A stretch of DNA of 64,000 bases. It comes from DATJGR01 sp963780795. Its GTDB lineage: Bacteria; Pseudomonadota; Gammaproteobacteria; Pseudomonadales; Azotimanducaceae. A program made the translations under genes and the position numbers. Position 1 is the first letter of the stretch; each line of letters opens with the position of its first letter. Where the stretch lies: contig CAWADH010000010.1 in NCBI GenBank assembly GCA_963780795.1, forward strand, positions 62,001 to 126,000, read 5' to 3'. Shown in pieces: positions 25,676-33,108 of this stretch. The notes beneath the pieces are model-generated. The model was given only the letters and a program-made list of their open reading frames with translations. It searched no databases and had not been told where the DNA came from.

Positions 25676-26596
25676 TCAATCCGGTGCGGCCGCAATGGCG
25701 GGCTCGCCCAACAACTCGCGCACGAACGTCCAGTGCGACCATTGACTCGGATGCGCCTGAATCTGCTGCTGCGCGAGCGCAGACAAGCGTTGCGCGATCG
25801 CATGCGTCATCGCCGCGCGCTCCGAAGCACGGCACGGTGCTGCAGCGATGACCGGTTGCGCTTCGGTCACCGAAACGCCGTCTGCGTCGAAGTGCGTGAA
25901 CAGCGGCAGCACGTCGGCCTGGCCGAGCACCGCGATCTCGGCCGGGCCGCGCACGAACTGCGCGCGACGGCCGAAGAAGCCGACGTCCACGGTGCGGCCG
26001 AACTGCCGCGGCAGGTCGTACAACGCCACCACGATGTGGCCGCGCCGCAACGCTCGCACCACCGACATGGCTGCACCGTCACCCGCGCGCACGACCGTCA
26101 GCGCAAGATCGGACGATGCGATTCTCGCGAACGCGCGCGCCTCGATCTCGCTCCATGCCCTGCGTCGCACCACCAGCACCTGCTTCGGCGCCGACAACGC
26201 GAGGCGTAGTTGGCGCAGGCCTTCGAGGTAGTCGCCCAGATGAATCGTCGCAACGAGCACGCCGCGTGGGCACGCGTCCAGATAGCCGCCGACGCGCGCG
26301 GCGTCGAGCAGCGCTCCGGCTTTATGTCGCCGTGCACCGAGCCAGCTCTCGCTCTCCAAATGCCTATAGAAAAACCAGTCATGGATCAGGCGCCGTGCAG
26401 ACGCCGCCGACTCTCCCAACAATTCCTCGAAGGCGTAAGTTAACGGTTCGAGGTTCGCCGGCAGCAGACCGAGCGCCAGCACCCTCGACATCGAGCGCCG
26501 CGCGCGCAGCGTCGGGTCGAACGGCGAAATGCACTGCAGCGCGGCAACGGCAGATCGGTAGTTCGCAGTGGATCTGGATCGGATGAAGCGTCTCAT
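25676..26596 (-). CDS. LpxL/HtrB-like (lysophospholipid) acyltransferase
   Basis: Up to 306 residues. The middle holds ATIHLGDYLEGLRQL, in the place of the family's HX4(D/E) active site, and later VALYDLPRQFGRTVDVGFFG and RGPAEIAVLGQADVLPL, matching the acyl-acceptor region of lipid A secondary acyltransferases. ATG 26596 would overlap the divergent HlyD start by 14 bp; ATG 26491 (MSRVLALG) leaves a 91-bp promoter gap and may be the true start. It lies 125 bp upstream of the double-glycine peptide on the same strand. It could acylate lipid A, a phospholipid or the secreted peptide; which is unknown. Confidence 0.7.
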   Translation of the reverse strand: MRRFIRSRSTANYRSAVAALQCISPFDPTLRARRSMSRVLALGLLPANLEPLTYAFEELLGESAASARRLIHDWFFYRHLESESWLGARRHKAGALLDAARVGGYLDACPRGVLVATIHLGDYLEGLRQLRLALSAPKQVLVVRRRAWSEIEARAFARIASSDLALTVVRAGDGAAMSVVRALRRGHIVVALYDLPRQFGRTVDVGFFGRRAQFVRGPAEIAVLGQADVLPLFTHFDADGVSVTEAQPVIAAAPCRASERAAMTHAIAQRLSALAQQQIQAHPSQWSHWTFVRELLGEPAIAAAPD

Positions 26597-27872
26597 TCCA
26601 TCACCGTCGAAAGTGAATCAACCGGCACACGCGGCGCTGTTTCGTGAATCTGCCGCGGCATTCCGCGGCGTCGCCACACTCGGTACCGCGCTCATCGGCA
26701 CCCGCGCGCCGTTCGGCGCACTGACGCTGCTGATCGCAACGATCGTCGCCGCGCTGATCGCGTTCGTCGTGTATGGCGAGTACGCGCGCAAGGAAACGGT
26801 CAACGGCTATCTGGAGCCCGACCACGGCGTCATCCGCGTGTTTCCGCCGCGCGCCGGCGTCATCGAGAGCATGCGCGTGAACGATGGCGACAGCGTTCGC
26901 CGCGACGACGTCCTGTTCAACGTCGTCGATCTGCAATCGATGGCAGACGGAACCGACGCCGACGCGCAATTGCTGACGGCATACGCGAACGAGCGCGCCG
27001 CGCTGGTGACGGCGCGGCAACGCGAAGCGGCCCGCTTCGACAGCGATCGCGCCGGACTGAACGCGCAGTTGCGCACCTCGACGCGGCAGTCCGTCGAGAT
27101 CGCGCGGTTGATCGACGTGCAAACCGAACAGAACGCGCTCGCCGATCGACAGCTGGACGCGGTGCGCACGCTGTACCAGCGCGGCGCACTGCCAGCGGTG
27201 GAGTGGCTGTCGCGCCGCGAGCAGCACCTGCAGATCGGCGAGAAACTGCAGACCACGCGGCAGACCTACGAGCGCATCGCCGGAGAGCGCGCGTCGCTCG
27301 CGGCACAATTGCGCCGCCTTCCGCTCGAACACGCCGAACGCCTCGCCGACATCGAAGCGCGCAGCACCGCCATCGAGCGTGCAGAGGTGCAGATTCGCGC
27401 GCGCCGCAACTTCGATGTCCGCGCACCGGTGAGCGGCCGCATCGTCACCGTGAATCGGAAAGTCGGCGACACTACGTCGCCGGCCGAGTTCGCGCTGACG
27501 CTGATTCCCGACGATTCGGTGTTGGTCGGCCGGCTGCTGATTCCAACCAGCGCGATCGGTTTCGTCGAGCCGGGCCACGAACTGCGGATGCGATACGACG
27601 CGTTCCCGTACCAGCACTTCGGTGTGCAGCGCGCGGTGCTGAGAGAGGTCGCGCGCAGCGTGCTGTTCGACGGCGATGGCTACGGACCGCTGCGCGTTAC
27701 GCGGCCGGCGTATCCCGCCACCGTCGACCTGCTCGCGCAGACGATCACCGTCGATGCGCGCGACGTGCCGCTGCAGTCGGGCATGTTGTTCAGCGCCGAC
27801 ATCATTCTGGAACGGCGCAGCATTCTCGAATGGGTGTTCGAACCGCTGCTCGGCATGCGGGGTCGCGGCTGA
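26583..27872 (+). CDS. HlyD-family periplasmic adaptor of a peptide exporter
   Basis: About 429 residues from ATG 26583 (GTG 26568 possible). One N-terminal membrane helix (LIATIVAALIAFVVYGEYA) is followed by a lipoyl-type half (GVIRVFPPRAGVIESMRVNDG), a long coiled-coil hairpin at about 120-270, a second lipoyl half (DVRAPVSGRIVTVNRKVG) and a C-terminal barrel. This is the membrane-fusion layout of CvaA-like proteins, which link an inner-membrane peptide ABC exporter to an outer-membrane channel. Its stop overlaps the start of the exporter gene by one base (TGATG). No TolC-like gene is nearby. Confidence 0.9.
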   Translation: MKRLIPSPSKVNQPAHAALFRESAAAFRGVATLGTALIGTRAPFGALTLLIATIVAALIAFVVYGEYARKETVNGYLEPDHGVIRVFPPRAGVIESMRVNDGDSVRRDDVLFNVVDLQSMADGTDADAQLLTAYANERAALVTARQREAARFDSDRAGLNAQLRTSTRQSVEIARLIDVQTEQNALADRQLDAVRTLYQRGALPAVEWLSRREQHLQIGEKLQTTRQTYERIAGERASLAAQLRRLPLEHAERLADIEARSTAIERAEVQIRARRNFDVRAPVSGRIVTVNRKVGDTTSPAEFALTLIPDDSVLVGRLLIPTSAIGFVEPGHELRMRYDAFPYQHFGVQRAVLREVARSVLFDGDGYGPLRVTRPAYPATVDLLAQTITVDARDVPLQSGMLFSADIILERRSILEWVFEPLLGMRGRG

Positions 27873-29971
27873 TGCGCGGACGGCTGCCGGTGATGCTGCA
27901 ATCGGAAGCATCCGAGTGTGGCTTGATCTGTCTCGCGATGCTGGCGGCATATCACGGCGGCGCGACGGACGCGCACGCGCTGCGGCGCCGCCTCGGCGCA
28001 ACACTGCGCGGCTGGTCGCTGCGCACGCTGATCGGCGCCGCTGCAACGCTCGGCCTGTCCACGCGCGCGCTGCGCGTCGACATCGGCGAGCTGCGGCAGG
28101 TCGCATGTCCGGCGATTCTGCATTGGGATTTCGACCACTTCGTCGTGTTGAAGCGCGTCGGCAGGCGTCACGTCGAGATCCACAACCCGGCGGTCGGCGA
28201 ACGACGGTTTCCGTTCGCCGAACTGTCGCAGCACTTCACCGGCATCGCGCTGGAGTGCACGCCGACACCCGCATTCGATCGCGCGATGCGCGCGCCGCGC
28301 CTGAATCTGTGGTCGCTGTGGCGAGGTACCGAGTCTCGGCGCCCCATCGTGCAGCTGTTGGTATTGTCTGCGCTCATCCAGCTGTTCGCTCTCGCGACGC
28401 CGTCGTACATGCAGCTCGTCGTAGACGACGTGCTGGTGAAGCAGGACGTCGACGTGCTGCCGCTCCTCGGCGTGGGCTTCCTGCTGCTGGCACTGCTGAA
28501 CGTCGCGACCAAGACGCTGCGCGGTTTCGCGGGCATATATCTCGCCAACCGACTGAACTTCTCGCTTGGCGCGCGGCTGTTCTTCCATCTGATCCGGTTG
28601 CCGCTCGACTACTTCCAGCGCCGCCACGTCGGCGACGTGATCTCGCGCTTCCGCTCGCTGAGGCCGGTACAGGAATTCATCACCGGCGGCGCCGTGGCGG
28701 CAGTGATCGACGGTGCGATGGCACTGACCACGCTGGTCGTCATATTTCTGTACTCGCCACTGCTCGCCGCGATTGCGCTGGTCGCGTTCGTGTTATACGC
28801 CGCGTTGCGATTGGCGCTGCTGCGTCCGCTACGCCGGCGCAACCACGAGAGCATCGCGGCGGACGCGCGCCTCGACTCGCACTTTCTCGAAACGATCCGC
28901 GCGCTTCAGGGAGTGAAGCTGTTCGGCAAGGAGGCCGAGCGCGAACGCAGCTGGCAGGACCTGTTCGTCGACTCGCTCAATGCCGGCTCGCGTGTCGCGC
29001 GGTTGAATCTCGGCTACGACGCGCTGAGTGGATTGCTGCTCGGCGTGGAAAGCGTGCTGATCGTTTTCGTCGGCGCGAAACAGGTGTTATCGGGCGCGCT
29101 GACGATCGGCATGCTGTACGCCTTCATCGCATACCGAACGCACTTCTCGAACGCCATGAATTCGCTGATCACGCAGATCGCGCAGGGTCTGATGCTGGCG
29201 CTGCACCTGGAGCGAATCTCCGACATCGCGCTCGCCGAACAGGAACCCGGCCTGCTCGTGCAATCGTCGTTCACCGCGCCGGTGCGCGGTGCGTTACGCG
29301 CAGAGCGCCTCGGTTTCACGTATCCGGGCGACGAGCGACCCGTGCTGCGCGATCTCGATCTCGGCATCGACGCGGGCGAACGGGTCGCGGTGATCGGTGC
29401 GTCCGGCGCCGGCAAGTCGACGCTGCTGCGCTTGCTGGTCGGGCTGATCCGCCCGACGCAAGGACGCATCGACGTCGACGGCGTGCCGCTCGAACGTCTC
29501 GGCATCCGTTCGTATCGCGCCGGCATCGCGGCACTGTTGCAGGACGATGCACTGCTGTCCGGCACGATCCGCGACAACATCGCGTTCTTCGATCTCGCCG
29601 CAGACGCCGCGAAACTCGAACGCGCCGCGCGCCTCGCGCACATCTACGACGACGTCCTGCAACTACCGATGGGTTTCGACACCCGCATCGGCGACATGGG
29701 TTCCGCGCTCTCGATCGGCCAGCAGCAACGCCTGCTGCTCGCCCGCGCGCTCTATCGCGAACCATCGATCCTCTTTCTCGACGAAGGCACCAGCCACCTC
29801 GATCTCCCCACCGAACTCGCGATCATGCAGTCGATCGCCGAACTCGGCATCACCTGCATCTACACCACGCATCGTGAGGAGGTGGCTCGGCTCGCCGACA
29901 AGGTGGTCTCGTTAGGGGTGGACGGAGTTTCGAGCATAGTCGCGGTTTCGATCGCGGGCGGTGAAGGGTGA
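27872..29971 (+). CDS. Peptidase-containing (C39) ABC exporter
   Basis: A 699-residue PCAT. The N-terminal C39 domain holds QSEASECG (oxyanion Gln10, Cys16) and HWDFDHFVVL (His89). The third position is Asn105 (IHNPAVG) where most relatives have Asp; spacing matches that I recall for CvaB. Residues about 150-430 form the membrane domain with six helices. The NBD has Walker A GASGAGKST, a variant signature LSIGQQQ and Walker B ILFLDEGTSHLD. It should cut double-glycine leaders and export the peptide, most simply the product of 25317-25550. The stop codon lies inside a copy of a local repeat. Confidence 0.92.
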   Translation: MRGRLPVMLQSEASECGLICLAMLAAYHGGATDAHALRRRLGATLRGWSLRTLIGAAATLGLSTRALRVDIGELRQVACPAILHWDFDHFVVLKRVGRRHVEIHNPAVGERRFPFAELSQHFTGIALECTPTPAFDRAMRAPRLNLWSLWRGTESRRPIVQLLVLSALIQLFALATPSYMQLVVDDVLVKQDVDVLPLLGVGFLLLALLNVATKTLRGFAGIYLANRLNFSLGARLFFHLIRLPLDYFQRRHVGDVISRFRSLRPVQEFITGGAVAAVIDGAMALTTLVVIFLYSPLLAAIALVAFVLYAALRLALLRPLRRRNHESIAADARLDSHFLETIRALQGVKLFGKEAERERSWQDLFVDSLNAGSRVARLNLGYDALSGLLLGVESVLIVFVGAKQVLSGALTIGMLYAFIAYRTHFSNAMNSLITQIAQGLMLALHLERISDIALAEQEPGLLVQSSFTAPVRGALRAERLGFTYPGDERPVLRDLDLGIDAGERVAVIGASGAGKSTLLRLLVGLIRPTQGRIDVDGVPLERLGIRSYRAGIAALLQDDALLSGTIRDNIAFFDLAADAAKLERAARLAHIYDDVLQLPMGFDTRIGDMGSALSIGQQQRLLLARALYREPSILFLDEGTSHLDLPTELAIMQSIAELGITCIYTTHREEVARLADKVVSLGVDGVSSIVAVSIAGGEG

Positions 29972-30075
29972 TCGGTGCTCTGGGATTCACGGAGTATCGA
30001 TCGGGTTGGGCGACGGGTGATCGGTGCGGAGGCGCATCACACGCCGGGCCGGAGCACCGATCACCCGTCGCCCAA
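29965..30075. repeat. 22-bp perfect inverted repeat plus third partial copy
   Basis: Arms at 30006-30027 and 30054-30075 are perfect reverse complements over 22 bp with a 26-base loop. The core GGGTGATCGGTGC occurs a third time at 29965-29977, where it supplies the TGA stop of the exporter gene. The element fills the gap between the convergent exporter and thioesterase genes. It can fold into a very stable stem but lacks a T-run, so it may be a REP-like element or a bidirectional, Rho-assisted barrier. Confidence 0.8.
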
Positions 30076-30095
30076 TTCGTCCGCAATCGCTGCGA

Positions 30096-30971
30096 TCAAC
30101 GTATTCGCCGCATCAGCCCTTCCTGCGACGCCGATGCCACGAGTCGTCCGTCGAGATCGAAGAACTCCGCGTGATTCATGCCGCGTGCGCCGCTCGCAGA
30201 GCTGGTGCGTTTGACGATCAGCAGCCAGTCGTCGACGCGGAAGTCGCGGTGAATCCAGAGTGCGTGGTCGAGGCTGGCCATCTGGATGTCGGTGCGCGGG
30301 ACGGTGTCGACGTGCGGCAGCGTGGCGGTCGATACCATGCCCATGTCGGAGGCGTAGGCGAGCAGACAGAAGCGCAGTGCCGCGTCGCCGTCCGGAACGG
30401 GTGCTCGAAACCGAATCCATACCGGATTCCAGAATTGTTCGCGCACGGCGCGCGGCTGATCCTGCGGAAACACCGAGCGCGTTTCGAACGGACGCGGATG
30501 TTGTGCCCACGTGCTGATCTGCGGATTGGTTTTCGCTTCGCGGCGTGCGCGCGTGACGTCGTCTTCGAGCGCGTCGGGGCGCGGCACGTTCGGCATCGCG
30601 ATCTCGTGGCTCAGGCCCGGTTCTTCGACCTGGAACGACGCGTCCATGTTGAAGATCGCCTCGCCGTTCTGCACGGCCACGACGCGACGCGTGGTGAAAC
30701 TCGAACCGTCGCGGATGCGCTCCACTTCGTACAACACCGGGCGTTCCGGTTCGCCGGCGCGCATGAAATAGCCGTGCAGCGAGTGCGGTCTGCGCCCTTC
30801 CACCGTGTTCGCGGCCGCGCGCAATGCCTGCGCCAGCACCTGACCGCCGAACAATCGGCCGAGCCGATCTTCGTTGGCGCCGCGAAACAGGTTCAGTTCG
30901 ATCGTCTCGAGCGCGAGAATTTCCAGTAGCCGTGAAGCTTCCTGGCTGATCGATCCGGCCGCGTCTCGCAT
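30096..30971 (-). CDS. tesB: Acyl-CoA thioesterase II
   Basis: A 291-residue double-hotdog thioesterase hydrolysing medium- and long-chain acyl-CoA. Typical are NLFRGANEDRLGRLFGGQVLAQA at the N-terminal helix, HSLHGYFMRAGEPERPVLY, and the catalytic-Asp region LDHALWIHRDFRVDDWLL in the second hotdog. Length equals E. coli TesB. It is convergent with the peptide exporter and divergent from the NADP-dependent reductase (63 bp apart). Confidence 0.92.
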   Translation of the reverse strand: MRDAAGSISQEASRLLEILALETIELNLFRGANEDRLGRLFGGQVLAQALRAAANTVEGRRPHSLHGYFMRAGEPERPVLYEVERIRDGSSFTTRRVVAVQNGEAIFNMDASFQVEEPGLSHEIAMPNVPRPDALEDDVTRARREAKTNPQISTWAQHPRPFETRSVFPQDQPRAVREQFWNPVWIRFRAPVPDGDAALRFCLLAYASDMGMVSTATLPHVDTVPRTDIQMASLDHALWIHRDFRVDDWLLIVKRTSSASGARGMNHAEFFDLDGRLVASASQEGLMRRIR

Positions 30972-31034
30972 CGTTTCGTCACCTCACCGCGCGGTATAGT
31001 CCGCGCCTGCCCTTTGCGCTGATGAAGGAGAACG

Positions 31035-32042
31035 ATGATGACCCGAAGCCGAGAAGTCCAGTTGAAGCGGCGGCCGGTGGGGCTGCCGAAGCCGGACGAT
31101 TTTCAGATCGTCGATGTCGACGTCGGCGCACCGGGCGCGGGCGAGGTGCTCGTCAGGAACGTCTGCATGAGCGTGGATCCGTACATGCGCGGACGCATGG
31201 TCGATCGCAAATCGTACGTGCCGCCGTTCCAGCTCGGCGCAACCATGAACGGCGGTGCGATTGGCCGGGTGGTCGAATCGAAGCATCCGGAATTCCGCGC
31301 CGGCGACTACGTGGAAAGCAATTTCGCGTGGCGCGAAGCGTTCGTCGCGAAAGGCGACGTGCTGTCGCCGCTCGGCAAGCTGGTTGCGCCGCCCTCCGCT
31401 TATCTCGGCGCGCTCGGTATGCCTGGCATGACCGCATATGTCGGCCTGCTCGAGGTGGGCGCGTTGAAAGACGGCGAAACGGTGTTCGTCTCCGGCGCCG
31501 CCGGCGCAGTCGGCACGATCGTCGGGCAGATTGCAAAGATCAGGGGCTGCCACGTGGTCGGCAGCGCTGGTAGTGCCGCGAAAGTCCGGCTGCTGACGGA
31601 CGAACTCGGTTTCGATCGCGCGTTCGACTATCACGGCGCCGATTTGCTGGGCGAGTTGCGCGATGCCGCGCCGAAAGGGCTCGACGTGTACTTCGACAAC
31701 GTCGGCGGCGATCACCTGCAGGCGGCACTCAGCCACATGCGCCAGTTCGGGCGCATTCCGTTGTGCGGTGCCATCGCGCAGTACAACGACACCACCCCGC
31801 CGCCCGGCCCCAACAACCTGACGCTGGCGATCGGCCTCGGGCTCACGCTGCGTGGCTTCATCGTGTCGCACTTCAACCACCTGCGCGCGCAGTTCAGGCG
31901 CGACATGGAGAGCTGGATCGCGAGCGGTGCGGTTCAGTACCGGGAAACGCGGATGAACGGCATCGAGAGCGCGCCCGCGGCGTTCATCGGGCTCTTCACC
32001 GGCGAGAATGTCGGCAAGATGGTCGTGCAATTCGAGGAGTGA
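31035..32042 (+). CDS. NADP-dependent MDR reductase (CurA / leukotriene B4 dehydrogenase type)
   Basis: A 335-residue zinc-free MDR enzyme of the 2-alkenal/prostaglandin reductase group: MTRSREVQLKRRPVGLPKPDDF, MSVDPYMRGRM, GMPGMTAYVGLLEVG, then the nucleotide-binding VSGAAGAVGTIVGQIAKIRG and YFDNVGGDHLQAAL. It reduces activated C=C bonds using NADPH. AAGGAG at 31025-31030 serves ATG 31035 or 31038. An exported methyltransferase-like gene follows after 5 bp, so they share a transcript. Confidence 0.92.
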   Translation: MMTRSREVQLKRRPVGLPKPDDFQIVDVDVGAPGAGEVLVRNVCMSVDPYMRGRMVDRKSYVPPFQLGATMNGGAIGRVVESKHPEFRAGDYVESNFAWREAFVAKGDVLSPLGKLVAPPSAYLGALGMPGMTAYVGLLEVGALKDGETVFVSGAAGAVGTIVGQIAKIRGCHVVGSAGSAAKVRLLTDELGFDRAFDYHGADLLGELRDAAPKGLDVYFDNVGGDHLQAALSHMRQFGRIPLCGAIAQYNDTTPPPGPNNLTLAIGLGLTLRGFIVSHFNHLRAQFRRDMESWIASGAVQYRETRMNGIESAPAAFIGLFTGENVGKMVVQFEE

Positions 32043-32047
32043 CAGAC

Positions 32048-32812
32048 ATGATCCGTACCGCAACCGGCGCCGCACTGTTGCTGGCGCTGTCGATCGTTTC
32101 GACGCTCGCATCCGCCGCTGTAACAGGCACCGATCCGGTCAGCATCGCCGTGAACGATCCGACACGTACCGAGGCGGACCGAACCCGCGACGAGCGCGAT
32201 CACACGATCGAAGTGCTGAAGTTCTTCGGTGTCGCGCCCGGCATGACGGTGGTCGATCTGTTCGCCGGCGGCGGCTACTTCAGCGAAGTGATCGGGCGGA
32301 TCGTCGGCGGCGGTAGCAGCGGCAAGGTCTACATGCACAACAACGCCGCGTACCAGACCTTCATCGGCGATGCGTTGACGGAACGCGTGAAAGGCGGTCG
32401 CCTGCAGAAGGTGGTGAAGCTCGACGCCGAAATCGGCCAGCTCGGCATTCCGCCCGCGTCGGTCGATCTGGTGCTGATGTCGATGAGCTATCACGACCTG
32501 TACTTCAGGTCCGACGACTGGGCGGTGGATCCGAACGCGCTGTTCACCGAGGTGCACGCGATGCTGAAGCCGGGTGGGGTTCTCGCGATCATCGACCACT
32601 CGGCAATCGCCGGCACCGGCTCGTCTGCCGCACAGACGCTGCACCGGATCGACGAAGCCTTCGCCCGTTCCGACATCGCGGCGCGCGGCTTCAAATTCGA
32701 AGGCAGCCTCGACGCGCTGCACAACCCGGCCGACGACCGGACGAAGACCGTGTTCGATCCAGCCGTGCGCGGACATACGGACCGATTCGTCTATCGTTTC
32801 GTTCGCGAGTGA
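32048..32812 (+). CDS. Exported class I methyltransferase-like protein
   Basis: A 254-residue protein with a convincing signal peptide (MIRTATGAALLLALSIVSTL, cleavage near ASAAV) followed by a Rossmann methyltransferase domain: motif I VVDLFAGGGYFSEVI, strand-4 region VDLVLMSMSYHDLYF, and LKPGGVLAIIDHS. Methyltransferases with a secretion signal form a recognised but uncharacterised group; SAM is not known to be available in the periplasm. It is coupled to the MDR reductase. Confidence 0.83.
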   Translation: MIRTATGAALLLALSIVSTLASAAVTGTDPVSIAVNDPTRTEADRTRDERDHTIEVLKFFGVAPGMTVVDLFAGGGYFSEVIGRIVGGGSSGKVYMHNNAAYQTFIGDALTERVKGGRLQKVVKLDAEIGQLGIPPASVDLVLMSMSYHDLYFRSDDWAVDPNALFTEVHAMLKPGGVLAIIDHSAIAGTGSSAAQTLHRIDEAFARSDIAARGFKFEGSLDALHNPADDRTKTVFDPAVRGHTDRFVYRFVRE

Positions 32813-32835
32813 CGGCATCGGAACCTACCAACCCC

Positions 32836-32863
32836 TTGAATCGGTCGTTCAGGGGTGTAGACT
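32836..32863 (+). promoter_or_regulatory. Putative sigma-70 promoter for the ABC exporter leader
   Basis: TTGAAT (32836-32841) and TAGACT (32858-32863) are separated by 16 bp, a fair match to -35 and -10 boxes. Transcription from here would begin near 32870, about 240 bp before the first ABC gene, and would include the 12-codon leader ORF and the terminator. Sequence match only. Confidence 0.5.
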
Positions 32864-32923
32864 TCGCCGCCTCAATCGCGACGAAACTCCCGCCAGGGTG
32901 TTTCCGTTCAACCGGAGGACGGC

Positions 32924-32962
32924 ATGCGGCTCATCGACAACGGACACGACACGCGCAGGTGA
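32924..32962 (+). CDS. 12-residue leader peptide ORF
   Basis: ATG 32924 follows a GGAGGA box (32914-32919) and encodes MRLIDNGHDTRR before TGA. It sits in the 296-bp leader of the ABC exporter genes, between a putative promoter and an intrinsic terminator. A short ORF with a good ribosome site placed before a terminator is the layout of ribosome-mediated attenuation; in Bacillus the heterodimeric exporter BmrCD is controlled this way by the bmrB leader. Its translation and role are inferred. Confidence 0.6.
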   Translation: MRLIDNGHDTRR

Positions 32963-33022
32963 GCTGCCCGACCTGATCCGAGTTCTCTGGCTCTTCATCA
33001 GAGCTTCCCGGACCGCGCAAGG

Positions 33023-33056
33023 CCCGCTCACCGTTCGGCGAGCGGGATTCTTTTTT
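33023..33056 (+). terminator. Intrinsic terminator (attenuator) before the ABC exporter genes
   Basis: Stem CCCGCTC (33023-33029) pairs with GAGCGGG (33040-33046), with an inner CC/GG pair and a GTTC loop, and is followed by a T-rich tract TTCTTTTTT at 33048-33056. It lies 53 bp upstream of the first exporter start codon and downstream of the leader ORF. A competing pair, CTCTG with CAGAG around 32985-33003, could take part in switching. Confidence 0.7.
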
Positions 33057-33108
33057 CCAAAAGACTGCATTGACCCCGCTCTTATCTCGCAAGACGTAGG
33101 ACGGATTC

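Noticed and set aside
26601..28106. 501-codon open frame on the minus strand
   Set aside because: It is the antisense of the HlyD and C39 exporter genes; the composition is that of a shadow frame.
29965..30075. CRISPR-like reading of the three GGGTGATCGGTGC copies
   Set aside because: Copies are not evenly spaced, two are inverted relative to each other, and no cas gene is present.
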